DNA of 63,788 bases, taken from assembly GCA_002751075.1 (NCBI GenBank), contig NAOQ01000121.1, positions 1,701 to 65,488 on the forward strand, written 5' to 3'. A model generated the notes under the pieces. The model ran no database searches and was not told the DNA's origin. It saw nothing but the letters and a program-made list of their open reading frames with translations. The position numbers and the translations under genes were made by a program. Shown piece after piece: positions 1 through 14,390 of the stretch (position 1 is its first letter; every line of letters begins with the position of its first letter). This stretch comes from Ichthyophonus hoferi (taxonomy: Eukaryota > Opisthokonta > Ichthyosporea > Ichthyophonida > Ichthyophonidae).

Positions 1-1938
1 TTAATTTTTTGATTCGCTTTCCAATGTTGTTACCATAACATTACTGGGTATATTTATAAACAAATCATTACCAGCCTTTAAATTTTTTAAAGAAGCCATA
101 TTGTATAGGCTTACAATCACCATACCCCTACCTTATAAACATAAAAGTGTCGTTGTTTTTAAAAATTAATTATCTCTAGTGTTATATAGTCTAATCATAA
201 CTAATTTATCTATAACTGATTTATCAAAACAAAGCAAAAACATACATGCACGTCTTCGTACATGTATCTAAGTGCAAATGAATACCTGAGTGCATGGTAA
301 GGGCGCGCATTTCATAATCTCCACTACCGCATCTGCCTGTGGTGGTAGGCGTTAGTTCTATAAGATGTGTCGTACTGACTTTAAAAACATCACTTGAATT
401 ATTAAGAACGTCAATATGTAAAGGCATAGGCTTACAGCTCAGCCCAGCCTATTATAATTATAATGTGGTAGAAAATACTACGATAAAATGATAAAAAAGA
501 CACATTCGCATCTAGAATGGTAGATATTACATTGGAGTTGCTAATAATGATCGTAACTTAATGATAATTATCATGGTGTAAACCCAGCTCAAACTTTGTA
601 CTGGGTGCGTATATATAAAGGTGAGTCAGGTAATGGATAGTAATTTTATGAATAAAAAGTAATATAGAACGAAAAAGCGATATCAATATATATATATGTA
701 CTTCAGTGCATGCGTATGTGTATGTGTGTGTGTATGTGTATATGTATGTGTATGTCTATATGTATGCATATCTCTATAGCACATATACATGTAGAGGTAG
801 ACAACCTTTTTGTCCTTATCTTGTATAAAGGCTAACACACACAGTAGACGATCTTCAGGGAAGGCCATATCAGGTGCCCTCTCTTCTCTTCTCATTGTCT
901 CCATAGTCATCTCTATGATGTAATCTATAGCACAAGCAGGAAACAGTGTACTGGTTAGCAATATGCTTAACAACCACCTTCAACCTTCTCCCTCTGTATA
1001 GGTCTAGGGATTAATAAAATATATGGTACGCAATGCGGGTCGGAGCAAATCGGGTCAAGTATCCGGCTTATACTAAGTTTGTACCTCGTATAGTACAATT
1101 GTCTCGCATCCAACATTAAATAACATATGAACATACAGAGTAAAACAAAATAAACCATGATAGCCAATGAAAATAACTAAGTAATTGATGTCACATTTTT
1201 ATTATATTTAGTATTATCCTAAAAAGGTAACTCGAGCGCTCTACAATCCAATATTTTTAAGGTCCTCTTTAGTAGGGAAATGCGCGATTAATAAATAGCT
1301 AGTAACAGCCTTCTATCCCATGCTTATGCTCAAAAATTAATTTATAAATATGATTAAATTCGCAAAATTTGGTTTTGGTTTGTATATGTACAATATGTCA
1401 TATATGCATGTATATATGTAACTGTGTGTATTCCTTCTACTGGTGTATTGCCACATTTCAATATTTAGGCTATTTAAAATTATTTATTTGTTCACTAAAA
1501 GTTTATTCTCCATAATAGATCGATTAAATAGCAGTGGCAATTGATGTATCCAGGTGATTCATAAACTTACCAACTAACACAGTGTCCAAATTTAGGTTTT
1601 TCTGATGGGTATATCGCGCAACCTATGGAAACATTATCAATTACACAATTTAAAGGACTTGATAAGACATATATATACGTAGTTATCATTATAATGTTCC
1701 TTCCATAAACAAAACCACACCACAACTAAAACTATATTAGATAAACTTGCTTGAAAACCAATCCCTCTTGTGCTTTCCTACTATTTGTTCCCACAAAACT
1801 CTTTACCATCCAATAAAAAATTGTAAATAACACACAGGAACCAATAATAATGAACATTATAGGAGAATAAAATGAATTAAATCCAATTATTATTATTAAT
1901 ATCTATATAAAATATTATAGCAGCAAATAAAATACAGT

Positions 1939-1994
<56 letters not shown>

Positions 1995-4900
1995 TAGTAA
2001 GAGCAGCAACAGTAATAGTAATAATAATAAATCAATAAATAAAACCGTAACAAAGCGAGGAATGATTGGGAGCATTAACCTCAATACAGTATGAATATAA
2101 ATAGATAGGGATGATAACGATTCAATAACAGTCTAGGGAGTATATCTTATACCTGATCAATAATGGCTTGAGATAATAGATCTGTAGATGGTACACGCTG
2201 TAATAGACCATAGATGATAGAACTAGAGGTCTCTTTACTGTATTGCGATAACTGTAGAGAAAAGAAAGAATTGTATAGAATGAATATAAATTGGTAATGT
2301 TAAGAATGAAAAAATGAGATCCATAACGTGAGGATGAGAGAGAAACGCAAAGAAAAATAATAATAATGAGTATGATCGAAAAAGATAAGAATAGTAAAAG
2401 GAATGGATATTATAATTAGAGTGTAAGAGGAATAGAGATAGAGACAACATGACAAGCTAGATAAACCCATAAATAGCTGGCTTGGGAATGTGAATATGGG
2501 CATATGGTAGATTATATATACTTTACAGTTAAAAAAAGGAGAAAGATATAGTAAATCTTTTGGTGCTATATATAATAAAGGTATAGAGTGTGTTTAAACT
2601 AATACGTATACGTATGCGTGTATATACCTGTGTACATATATATAGACATATAGACGTATTCGTTCTTGTGTAGGTAGGTATAGGTATAGTTTATAAATGT
2701 TAATAAAGCTATAGATAATAGTGGTAAGTAGTAGTAGATGGTAGTACGGTTGAGTGTATTGATATTATAATCATTGATATTAATAATAATAATGGTAGTA
2801 GTAGTATTAATAATATTAATGATAGTAGTATTAATAGTAGTAATGTTATTAGTAGTATTAGTAATAATAATGATGGTAGTAGGTAGTAGTAGCATTCATA
2901 ATAGTGTAGGTATGATTACTATTCGCTTTATTGGGATGAATAATAATCTTAACATTACAAATATTATTATTAATATCTGCATTGCTAATACTATTAATAA
3001 TATTAGTATTAATAAAAGTAGTGGCATATAAATTATAATACTAAACAAAACTCTCTATCCGTTGCAATGGTTACCAATAAGGTTGGGTGGGGCCAGTATT
3101 AATTATTACACTTACGGAAAAAGTAAGACCATAATTCATAGTAAGGTCAGAGATATCAGTCAGTTGATCACGGAGCTTACACAGTTCATTCCAGGGATTA
3201 CCTTGTTTGCCACCTGAATAGGTTGCTATCATTAACATATTATAATGGTAAAATATTCACAATACTCCCACAATAGCATAACTTAGGGCTTGTGTCTTTG
3301 GTGATATAAGCTTCTAAATTTAAAACAGCAATGATTAGGTATTATTAATCTATATTGCATCGGTGAGACCATTAGGGATAATGAATGGTCGCAGTGGAGA
3401 TAGAGAAGAAAGAGGCATGAATAGATATAAAGGTGCAGTAACTTAATAGATTTACAATGATAGAAGGTTAGTGACTATAATGCAATGACTCATACTTGAT
3501 GGTTATAGGTAGATTTCAACAGAATTATAAGCTCGTTTATCGCCATTACTACTCGTCCTATCAGCCTATCTAGCACAAGATTCCCATCCATCCACACCCT
3601 TTGAACGTATACATATATATGTAAGCATAACGCTTATCTAACATAAACCAGCCATACAATCCTATATCTAACTACTTGTGATAGTGTTCGACAATATGCC
3701 TAAAATAAAATGCAGATAAAATATAATCCACAACTCTTTTCATTGGTAGATATCATGCTGTATCTTAATGGATAAAATTGTATGGTATCATATCATATAA
3801 TATATTGCATCTTATTATACTCCATCCTATCAGATCATTATATTAAAAGATATTGCATTACATTATTTTGACTCCAATAGTTTATTATCATATTATATCA
3901 TATCATATCTTGTCCCATACAATGCTACTTTATCCTATCATATGCTATCCTATCATATCATATCATATCCTACTCTATCCTACTTTATTCTACTCTATCC
4001 TATGCAATCTTATGCTATCCTATACTAGCCTATCAAATCCTATATTATCCTATCCTATCCTATCCTATCCTACTCTACCCTGCCATGTGCTATGCTACGA
4101 TATGATATCTTATCATATCTTACTATATCATATTATATCATATCATATCATATCCCACCCTTTCTTATCCTATCCTATGCTATCCAATAAAACCCTATCC
4201 TACCCAACATTAGGCTATCCTAGGTAATCCTATCATCTCTCTCATATCACATCATATCATGCTCTATACTACCAAAAGCGTATTTACACCAACCCAACAC
4301 CTTTAAGTTCCTTAAACCTAGATATGTATCTTACCTGCCGGACCAACTGCGGACGAATAAAAAGACAGTAACCCAGCAAGGGCAACTTGAGTAGTGGTAT
4401 GGTGCTCTGGATAACTGAGTGCTAACAGATACGTATCCAATAGCGAGTTGACTAATTGAAGCCCATTGGATGGCCATTTGCTTTTCTTTAAGTGTTATGT
4501 AAGTGTGTATGTATGTATGTATGTATATACGTACAAGTTTAAGTATAAGCATGTGTACAAATAATTATATATGTGAACACACGCACCTATTACCTAAACC
4601 AACAACGTAACATAGAGTTAATAATACATTACCTCATTTATCTCTAGTAGCCTCGCCCTCTTCACAATCCAGGCGGCCAATAAATGGGCCTGGTCAGGAG
4701 TCTGCATAGACGGGGCCACCTCGTCCCGTATCCACCTTAGATAAGAATAGGAGGGTGTATCCTGCAGCGCCACGTATAAGATACTAACTACAAAACATAT
4801 GTTTATCACAAATGATACAACCCAATATTATATCACCTTAGATAGGAATGGAAGGAAGTGCCTTGCAGCACCACGTATAAGATATTGGCTACAAAACATA

Positions 4901-7900
4901 TGTTTATCATATACTCTTTATATACTATCCTATGTACTCTCCTAAATAATATCTTATATACTATCATACATATTACTCTATATAATATCTTATACACTAT
5001 CTTATATACTATTCTATATACTATCCTATACACTATCTTATATCCTATCCTATATACTGTTCTATATAATATCCTATATACTATCCTATATACTATCGTG
5101 TATGCTATCCTATATAATACAACCAAATAAGATAATTGCCTCTGCCCAATAACTTAGTAAACTCATAATAAAACATATATAGAAGGAGGTGTTTAGTATA
5201 CTAGAGCGAGGAATATCATATAATCATCATCGCCCTTCCTTAGGTAATAATGTAGCACGTAGATATGCAAGTAAAAGTTACAAAAAGTAATCAAAAAAAA
5301 AAACTTTCGCTAATAATTGTTGCACCAAAGATTTATTTCTTGCCACTATATGTTTCCTGTGATATTATATATATGGTGTGTTATGCATATTATTAAAATA
5401 TAATGTATGAGAGTGTACAGACATGTTTTTGTGCTCATAATTGCTTGCATGATTTTGCATGATACTCGTATGGCAATAACACTTACATAAGGCCACTAGT
5501 GGGTATATATAATAGAAATATATGGTCTAAAAGTAAAGATAAACACCATTAAAGGAAAGTAACCATAATTGTTTTTCTATTCTGTTATTGTAAAGGTGTC
5601 GCCTAAAGTTTAAGTCTCACATGAGGTACTAGTAATCCCATGCTAGTCATCCAATCAAAATAAATTAATAAAGTACTGATAACGAGTTTGATAGATATAT
5701 AATAAGACAGTAACAAAGGAGATAGAAACCTACTGTAGTGAGTACATACACTACCAATAACATGCCATACACAAACTGGGAACATGGCTGTATTAGGCCA
5801 GTTACCCAGTGAACCCCGCTACTCACCTCTGGTATAGACCCAATAATATCCATAGTTAAGGCTAACATTCCGAGCTCTCTCTTATGCCTAGTCCAAAGAA
5901 TCGCGCCTTCTTGTATCATGCCACGTTGGAAGCACATTTCTACCATCCTATCCTAGTTGAGTGTAGAAGTATGTGTTTATATTTAGATATATGTGCATTA
6001 ATAGGCATATATATATATACATATACATGGCTGCTGTCAATTAGGAATACTAGAGTATTGGAGATATTGGTAGAGGTTAACTGATATATGTTTTATCTGT
6101 GATATGTTGGATATATATATATATATATATATGTATCTATCTACGTATATATGGAATTAGAAAGATATGTGCACATGTTAAAAGGATAGAGGCTAATAGG
6201 AGGATGGGCTGTGCATGTAACTTTTTGTAAAATAAAATGAATCATGATGTATCGGTATAATAGACGCCGACTTAAGAATAGATTAAAACATAGGCTCCAG
6301 GGATAAGCATATATAGAAGAGCGGGTTGAGTGTAACTGTAGACTTCAGCAGTAAGATCTATATAATAATAGGTACATATAAGGGAAATATTAGGGTGGGA
6401 AGTATTCGTGTGTAAGAAATTGTAAAATTTAATATAGTATACTACGTTATACTATAGTATATTATATTATATTATATTTTTTTCTATTCTAGTTCAATAT
6501 AATCCAATCCAATCCAATCCAATTTAATCGAACATAGCAACGCGTCGTTGCCGTTACCAGGAGTATCTATTATCCCAATCCGGTCTATAGCTTAAAGAGT
6601 ACAATCCAGTATATCTTCTAACATTCCAATGTTCCCCACATCCAATCACCCAACCGTAATTCATTTAGTCAACCACTCACCATATTTGAAGCTAAAAATT
6701 GCTGCCAATCAGCAGGAGAATAAGGTCTAACACCCAACACCCTAGTATAGGAGTCTAATCGGTGGATAGCCGTCTCCAACACGTCCCGTAGTTCCTGTAT
6801 CTCATCCTGATCTTGGTTCTCATCTTCTCTGATGAATACTTGCTCCACTGTGGACATTCCATCAGAATAATAGAACAAAGAACAAATACATAGGGATATA
6901 CAACGGTAAATAAGGAGCCCCATTGGAAATAATATGATATGCAATAAGATGGAGAATAAGAAAAAAAGTTAATTTTGAATGTGTGTGAGAGAGAGAGAGA
7001 GGAAGAGAGAGAGGGAGAAAGAGAGAAATAGTATGTATAAGTTGTTCACTTAGAACATAAAGAATAATATTAATAATAAAGGTAAGAAAGAGGGAGGAAA
7101 GTGGTATTGAGTGAGAACGTTTGGTAAACATAATACATGGAAAATATACATATTATCACATTGGCATGCATGAGATAACACACGAACCCTTCAATTTGTA
7201 TTGACATTTCTTTTTCTGTATATACCTCGATGCTGTTATATCTATACGGTTAAATCTAGGAACGGAAAGAAGTATAATATATATGAAAAGGAATAATTTT
7301 AAGGAAAAAACTATGTTAAATAGGAGTCAAAAGATAAAGAAAATAATAATTAGGAACGACTGGAAAAGAAGAAAAGTAAGACAATAGAACAAGATACAAA
7401 AGAGAAAAAGTATGTATAAAATCAGAAAACATACATCTGGTACGAGCATAGAAAAGGACCTCATGCAGTTGATCTACCGTTGGCATATCCGCTTGCAGAC
7501 AGAATTCCACTAAGTAAACCATATCCTGTCATAGCTACGTCAGAACAGCACCAATCACTAATACCTATTATCAATCAAGTGCAATATTTTATAATAGATA
7601 TTTACTAGGATGGATTAGACGCCTTATACTAATTAGTACTAATTAGTACCAATGAGAGACGTGTGTAAGACACCAAGCTGTATGGCCCGTGCAGGCTATA
7701 ATTGGCAAAGGTACATGGTATACATATCGGATCAATTACCTTTTTGAAGAAAATGGAATTGCCTAGAGAGATAATTGTAGTTATGATTATATTACCTATA
7801 TAGGTAATATACTATATAGAGGTAGTATAGTATAAATATAGGGCATATGAAATATACTAACCATATAACAGAATTATATTACTGTGGATGAGGTAAGGGA

Positions 7901-8097
7901 AACCTGAATAGCTTAATTATGTCCTTGGAAAACAAGACATACAATAACATACCAAGGAGGTATGAAGTAGAAAATGTGGGAGATGAAAGAGATGCCATAA
8001 AATACAATAAGGCACCAAGAAAAATCAGAGCTGTATAATACTTGATACTTTTAATATGTTGAATCAAACTAAAAACGTTTGAATAGAAGGGATTGAT

Positions 8098-8170
<73 letters not shown>

Positions 8171-11100
8171 GAATAATACTAATCGATTTGATGACTGATT
8201 AGAAGTCACATATACCTTAATATTATCAAGGCATGATATCAATTGGTCCAATTCACACTTCCCAGTGCAAACATCCGCGAGTAGGGATTGGGCCATAGAT
8301 ACGTACACCTCCTGTACATGCAGACAATAGCATTGAGTAAGCAAGTAGTATCTTAAACTACCAGCCTACCTAATGATTATGTTGTCTGCAGTTATGAGAC
8401 CAATGCTCTCCTTCTTACTTAATGTACCCTTTCCCATCGCCTATACCATGTTAGCCGTCTCTATCTCCTCCTATCCTCATTTAATTCTCTGCTCTTTCCA
8501 TGTGATAGGTGTAGGAACAATCATGTAGAATGTAGAAAAATAAATATGCCAGGATTAATCAAATACCAGAAGTTCGAAAAAGGAAGCGAAATAAAGAAAC
8601 AACCTATCATATAAACCTAGACCCAAATACCAACACTCCTGCAATCCTGCAACTTACAGCATCAAAATATGTGTATATAAAAAAACAATAAAAAAATATA
8701 TCATAATAAACGGTTTTTATTAAATTAAAGTATGTGTGAAAATCATCTACAAAGTTAGGAATTTCTGTGGCGATAAAAAGAATATGTACGTAGGGTGTGG
8801 GATATGTATACAGAAAGTGTGGAAAAAAAGGGATGATATGGAATATAGAAAGAAGAGAGGAGTCAACCTTTGTATCTAATGTGTGGTGTTGAGCGTATAT
8901 AAGTGCGTGCTGATACTCTCCTTTCCGTAACATATGGTTAAACAATGTCAATGGTTCTGCCTCGGTGAGAAAACTCATTACTACCCTTTGTACACCTATA
9001 TCTTCTTTAATGTCTAGTTCCACCACGAAGATACGATCCTGAAAATTTTAATTAATATTAATAATCGAAGTATAGAAATATATAAAATTGTATAAAAACA
9101 TGTGATTACTGTACTATTTCAATATTTAATGTTGTAATATTTTAGAAGTATAGTATTAGAGTATTGTGGCATTTTAGCAATGTAGTGTAGCGAAGTAATA
9201 TAGTATTGTTTTCGTATAGTAGTATAGTAGTATAGTAGCAATGTAGTATTACATTATACTAGTAGTATAGTATTGTAGTATTGTGGTATAGTATTATAAG
9301 TCTTATATTATAGTAATATTTTAGTATTGCACTAGAATGCTATTATAGTATTGTAGTATTGTAGTACGGTACTACAATAGTCCTATTATAGTAATATTTT
9401 AGTATTGCACTATAATAATATTATAGTATTGTAGTATTGATACCAGTAAACGGGCGTCATGGGAAAGAGAAATAAATGATTGTGATATGAAATGTGGTAA
9501 GGTAAAAGAATTTTAGCAGAGGGGAGAGAAGGCATGTGTATATATGTAGATGTATGCACTTCTATGTGTACATGTATGTGTATATACATATGTATACGTA
9601 TAGTATATATATATAGTAAGGGTTTAAATTGATTGGACGTAATCATTTTTCAACCATGAATCAACCTATCTGTGAAGGGGGTATCGAATGAAAATATAGA
9701 TATGTCACATAAAAAAGATCAAAGTTATACACTGTTTGCCAAGCCTGCCTAATTATAATATGCAATGAGGATCCATAAAGCATCAACTATATTTGTTCAG
9801 AATACCACTTACCATTGGCGCACCAGAGGTCCCTAAAACTGTTGATTGGCTAACATCTAACGAATAGTGCTCTCGCCATTCTGGCAAAGATAATACCTAA
9901 AATGAAAGATGATAGATAGATATGATTACTATTTATTAAATTTAGCCTAATCCAGTGTGCATTTTGAACAAGGTATATAGCAGACTAAAGTATATATATG
10001 GCAATGTATATGTCTGTCTAAGCGTGTAACGTATTGGTAACAATGACTATATATACACCTTTTTTTCAAGCTAAAATATTACATGTCTTTTCAGCAGGTG
10101 TCATATGTAAGCATACACACATCTATATCCTGGGTATACGTATCATAGAACCTCACTATATCCATATCAGCCAACAATAACAAACATTACACATAACTTT
10201 GTCTCAATAAATAATACTACTTTGACATTCGACAACCCTAAATTGCCTCTACCTTCATTATTTAGTATCATTTTCATATTTTTTCTAAGCTGAAATAGAA
10301 GGGAACCTAGACTATGGCCCATAAATCACATTACAATACATGTAATTAACTACATTTTAATACACATAAACAATAAAGCACCTACCATAAGCTGTCTGCC
10401 TGTGACTTCACCCCCATTTTTGGTAATAGCAAAACGAAATGATGGTGGTATAGGTCTAGCCGTGATAGGTTTATTACCCCTCCGAATAGCATAATGTGAT
10501 TGGGTGGTATCACTGACCAATTGTACCATCTTATCTATGCCAGTATTCTCCCATCTATGGACCATGATCAAACTGCAGGGCCAATAGGGGATAAAGATGT
10601 TAGCACAGTTCTTTAATAAGGGCACCTGATTGGGAGTTAGAGAGTTATATTTTATGTAGGTGTGACTCGGTCCGCCAACCTACTTGTCTAACGTTTATTG
10701 TCATCTATCGTTTAATAGCTGTTTTAAATAACTTTACCTCTCTTATAAGAGGAAGTAATAATCCTAATTATTTTCATCAAGCAATCTAGAATTAGAAGAG
10801 AAACAAAAACCTTTTGCCTAATGTCTCGCGTCAGTAGATCTATTTACACATTATTTATGTACACAGAGCAAATACGTAAGCCACAAACGTTAGATCGAAG
10901 GCACGTAATCAAAACAGTACAATCAAGATCCTATAGGACGCCTAGTAGTTAAGAGGACTTCCTTACAGGATAAACACTCAATATATGACATTTATAGGTA
11001 TAATCCCTATATAAAGGAGACATATTACCTACCTATATGGTTCCCACAGTGAGAGGCTAGTGTCGGCGTGCAGTGTTAACAAAGTGGAGTCAGGAAGGAC

Positions 11101-12427
11101 TGTGCAATCAATGATTGGTCCAACCCCTGGCAACTGGACCCCATCCATAGCAACCAGACTATCCCCTTGTTGCTCCCAAAGGACTAAGCCTACCATTAAC
11201 CATTTGAATATTAATAACTTAGCAAAAAAAGAATAGTGAAGGAAGGGGCAAACGCAAATAAATAGAGATATAGAGATATGGTGTGTATACTAGGATGAAT
11301 GCCTGCCCAGTTTAATGTCCGTTTCTCTCAAACTAATGTTATTTTGTCTAGTTATCATCATATGAGCATTGTTCACCTCTCGTCCATCCCTATCTGTTTC
11401 CCTTCAGATGCCGCCAAATTATAGCTACTTTCTATTTTTTTTGTTTTTCTCTTTTTTACTTTCAATATCTATCCCCTGTTGTTCACTCTATCAAACATAT
11501 ATCTTTCTCTTTCTCTCATTCCATTCATATACCTTTTCATTCTCTATCTTTCCCCAATTCTTTGTAAAGATGTACATACACACACGTACACACATCAACA
11601 CACACCACCACATACCCACCTACATATATATATATTATACATTATCTATATATCAAGGTTCTTGTTCTTTTTTCCCCTCTATCTCTTCATTCCTATTACT
11701 CCCATGCAACAACACATTATATCTCTATAAGCATTAGACTCCACCAATTACTTTCCCTATTTATAGTATACAATTCACATACATTTACATACCTCAGTTT
11801 CCATCACCCTGTTAAACCACACAGTTAAAACCCGTTGACCACTATTATTAACTCTTTTATTCAATTATAAATAGGGTTGGTAGGTAGATATAGAGACAGA
11901 TGTGTCAAGAAATGAAAAATCATATTAAAAGAAAATACATATATATATATAGAGAGAGAAGGGTCTATTAATAATAAGTAGAGAATTTATGCCAAATAAC
12001 TAGCATAAGATATATATATATACCTTGGCCTGCCGTTATGAGATGGCTAGATGCGCCTTTGCCCAATACAGAAAATGTGCTTGGTGGAGCCCCATGGGTC
12101 ACAGAGAGCTCATTGGTGTACATTATAATCCCATCCTTGATCTGACGAATGATACAGCTTCGTTAGAACTTGGCCTTGGAGTAATAGCCTTAAGCGTATG
12201 ATCAGAATGGTAATTATAAATACGTCTAAATATATTGATGCAGATATTTATATACCTACGTATATAGAATGGTTCATTCGTTCAATGTGTGTATTATTTA
12301 TATAGAAAATCCAGTCCATAATTCTGAGAAAAGGTATAGAGGTAAGTGATAATTAGTCAATATAGATAGAGAAAGAGGTGTATAAGAGGATGTGCACGTG
12401 TATTTGTGTTGAATATATGTACGTCAA

Positions 12428-12459
<32 letters not shown>

Positions 12460-14390
12460 GCCCAGTAGCCCCATCACCCATCACTCTACCCTGTGACGTA
12501 CTTCCTTTAATGACGTCGTGTTCCTTTCCTGTAGGGCCACGCCTAGTGCCCCTAGTTGCAGATTGGCAAAACGCACAAGACTCCCAGTGCCCAATAAGAT
12601 AAAGATACATATGTCACTGGTAGGGTGAATATACCTTATTAAAATTTATATTCATTTGAATTTTATAGTATACATACACAATTGCCTCTAGGCTGTAAAA
12701 TATACTTTTTTGTAATTTATAGCTCCCTTAAAATTTATAGAGTAGACGCATAACTAGAGCCCAAACCTTTATCATTACTTCCATAACTAATCACTGACAT
12801 ATACATCCCTGTATTCAAGGTAAAAAATATATACACTTACCCATTGAAATTGACAAAATCAATCTTGATAAACATTGGATCAGGTTTATGATTGGCTGAC
12901 TCATCTATCAGCTTCTCGGAGAACAGGACAGACAGAGTAACCAATGATATAAAGTGAAGGGTTCCCATGGCATCTCCAACTAGTAATAGACTATTTTCTG
13001 GAGACCAGCAGGTCTTTTCTATTGGTGATTCTGGGGAATATAGATAGAGGTATAGAAAGGTAAGTATTGGTAGTAGTGTAGTGGGAATGGGAGTGGTAGG
13101 CAAAAGGGTATTGGAAGTGCAAGTAGTATTGACAACACGTTTATTGTTATGTTGGTTGTACCTGTGTACTTGATAATGTAGGAATGGATGGATGAATGGA
13201 TGGATATAAATCAACCAATCATATATATCTATGTAAGTGTGTGACTAAATCATTGTTAAGAAAATATAGCAATAAATATTATATTGCATGGGATCAAAAA
13301 ATATATGTCAACATAAGTCTCTGTATTTGATCGTATTTGTATTGTATTGTTTTAATTTATAACATATATCACCCTGTCTGTATTGTCTTAATTTAAACAC
13401 TTTTTGGCCATTCTATAAAAATAATAAATATAATATTTCCACCAAATAACAAGAGAGGTGGTGTGTAATAGTAATAATAATAATAATAATCAATTCTTAT
13501 TGGCAGGGAATTACACCTAGACAAATGGTAGCCTTCAGTTGACGGGTAGTGGGATCCAATAGGTGAACTAGATTATCGACAATAATGCACGTCATCCAAT
13601 TAGAAGTGGAGCAGAAGTATGAGGGGCAAGCCCTCTGGTCAACCTGGGACCAATCAGATAATACATTAGCATAAAGAAGTAGCCTATTGGTCAACATAAA
13701 CTAACTGGCTTATACAGCCATACACACATTCGTGATATCACAGGTCTATATTTCATTGGTAATGAATTACTACTATAACTATCCCTAATATATTTCATTG
13801 AATATCGTTTAATATATAAGGGAATTATTCTATTGGAATGGGGTGCAAAGTAAAATATATACCTGTTATACAAGTATCAAAAAACTCATATATAAAAACA
13901 TACAAGTATGAATACATATATATATACATTGAGACTAACAAAATGATTGATAAATATAAAAACACAAAGGCCTCGCAATAATATTCACTGTTATTCCTAC
14001 TGTTTTTCAACTGTTTTTCATATATGTAAACTCCAAGGAAGGTATAAATCAAAGGGTATATATTGATAAACATAAATAGAAAGATATATATATATCAGGC
14101 CTTCCCTATCCTAACAATGTCTTATGTACAAATGTAAGTAAGCTACAGAATATAAACATACATTCTTGGTATTGATATGTGAGAGTAAGAGTCAGACAAC
14201 ATACATTTATGGAGTCATCAGGTAAGATAGAGCATAAAAGGTCTTTTCGATATATGCTGGTACTTTTAGAAAAGGCCTGAAAGGAACTGCCTTGGACAAT
14301 GAATTCTGGCTCCTCCACTATCTCCACCTGGTTCCACTCTCCATATTTATTGGTGCCCTGTGGATCCTCTTCGACTTCACTTGACATCAT
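1..14390 (-). CDS. KNTC1: KNTC1/Rod, kinetochore RZZ complex subunit (5' part, C-terminus off the window)
   Basis: Rod is the largest RZZ (Rod-Zwilch-ZW10) subunit. It acts at the outer kinetochore in spindle-checkpoint signalling and dynein recruitment. About 18 exons align in order with human KNTC1 as I remember it: an N-terminal WNQVEI near human WNDIEL, then LLLVGDAMGTLHFI (human LLVGERSGNLHLI), SLSLWEPY (LSLWDIY), LTEAEPLTLFNHML (LTEALPENRLSRLL), FYARTRLEQVF (NYAKTRLLKKE), KWPSNGLQLVNSLL (NWPENGLQLAEIFF) and ADAVVEIMKCA (FDAVLKIMYAA). The start is placed at the Met codon at 14390; a second Met follows at once, and an in-frame ATG further upstream is less likely. Phases agree across nearly all introns; unresolved joins lie at 12150-12840 and 930-2150. 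The visible part corresponds to roughly the first 900 of about 2200 human residues. Introns carry many microsatellites. Function is inferred from family. Confidence 0.9.
1941..1994. repeat. AAT microsatellite in KNTC1 intron
   Basis: About 18 perfect AAT units, with interrupted AAT/AGT sequence following to about 2030. Confidence 0.95.
2760..3015. repeat. Imperfect TAA/TAG trinucleotide array
   Basis: Diverged mixture of AAT, AGT and ATT units in a KNTC1 intron. It yields spurious frames on both strands. Confidence 0.8.
3781..4260 (+). repeat. TATCC/TATCA pentamer array in KNTC1 intron
   Basis: Nearly 500 bp of CCTAT and ATCAT pentamers, alternating blocks of a T-C-rich and a T-A-rich form. 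The 124-codon frame across it (MHYIILTP start) is a by-product of the repeat. Confidence 0.9.
4733..4912 (-). repeat. Tandem duplication of a KNTC1 exon edge and its acceptor
   Basis: Positions 4733-4810 (intron end plus the start of the exon at 4633-4761) are repeated at about 4836-4912 with an offset of 102 bp and roughly 80% identity by eye. The second copy keeps an AG acceptor and reads TSFHSYLR before a stop. It directly abuts the TATACTATCC array that follows. It looks like a decoy or dead exon upstream, in transcript order, of the real one. Confidence 0.75.
4915..5128 (+). repeat. TATACTATCC-type array
   Basis: About 14 units of 14-15 bp of the form TATACTATCCTA, next to the duplicated exon edge. 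Open in several frames without being coding. Confidence 0.85.
8102..8170. repeat. AAT microsatellite in KNTC1 intron
   Basis: About 23 AAT units close to the donor of the exon at 8216-8311; on the transcript this is a poly(UUA)-like tract about 45 nt after the splice site. Confidence 0.95.
9130..9440. repeat. TAGTATTG-type degenerate array
   Basis: About 300 bp of TAGTATAG and TAGTATTG words in the KNTC1 intron between 9038 and 9813. Confidence 0.85.
9813..14390 (-). other. KNTC1: KNTC1 exons coding the N-terminal beta-propeller
   Basis: Exons read on the minus strand: 14205-14390, 13517-13643, 12841-13030, 12024-12141, 11033-11183, 10386-10572 and 9813-9896. They encode WD-repeat-like strands such as LVHLLDPTTRQLKA, SLVTLSVLFSEKL and TLHADTSLSLWEPYR, matching the Rod propeller that binds Zwilch in the known RZZ structure. 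Donors are GTATGT, GTGTAA, GTAAGT, GTATAT, GTAGGT, GTAGGT and GTAAGT. Phases agree except between 12841 and 12141, where a missed exon is likely. A candidate open segment near 12490-12545 did not give a consistent phase. The last exon ends TSGAPM and the next begins DRIFVVELD, where human KNTC1 leaves the propeller. Confidence 0.85.

Larger units (their letters stand above)
286..9038 (-). other. KNTC1: KNTC1 exons coding the alpha-solenoid
   Basis: Exons: 8868-9038, 8216-8311, 7435-7525, 6681-6847, 5827-5952, 4633-4761, 4335-4485, 3116-3213, 2153-2251, about 806-930 and 286-336. They encode helical segments of the Rod solenoid (HALIYAQHHTL, VEMCFQRGMIQEGAILW, QAHLLAAWIVKRARL, ELCKLRDQLTDISDL). 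Exon 4335-4485 fits only with acceptor AG at 4486-4487, which gives frame KSKWPSNGLQ and restores phase. The exon ending at 806 is clear by homology (EMTMETMRREE near human IRVYMREHDL), but its acceptor does not match the phase left by 2153-2251, so a small exon may be missing. Intron lengths range from about 150 bp to over 1 kb. Confidence 0.8.

Noticed and set aside
3853-4227. 124-codon plus-strand frame
   Set aside because: It lies entirely in the pentamer array; the translation is a Tyr/Leu/Ser repeat with no domain, inside a KNTC1 intron.
12353-12602. Frames on both strands as a KNTC1 exon
   Set aside because: A segment near 12490-12545 has plausible splice sites but gives no consistent phase with 12841 or 12141, so it was not called.
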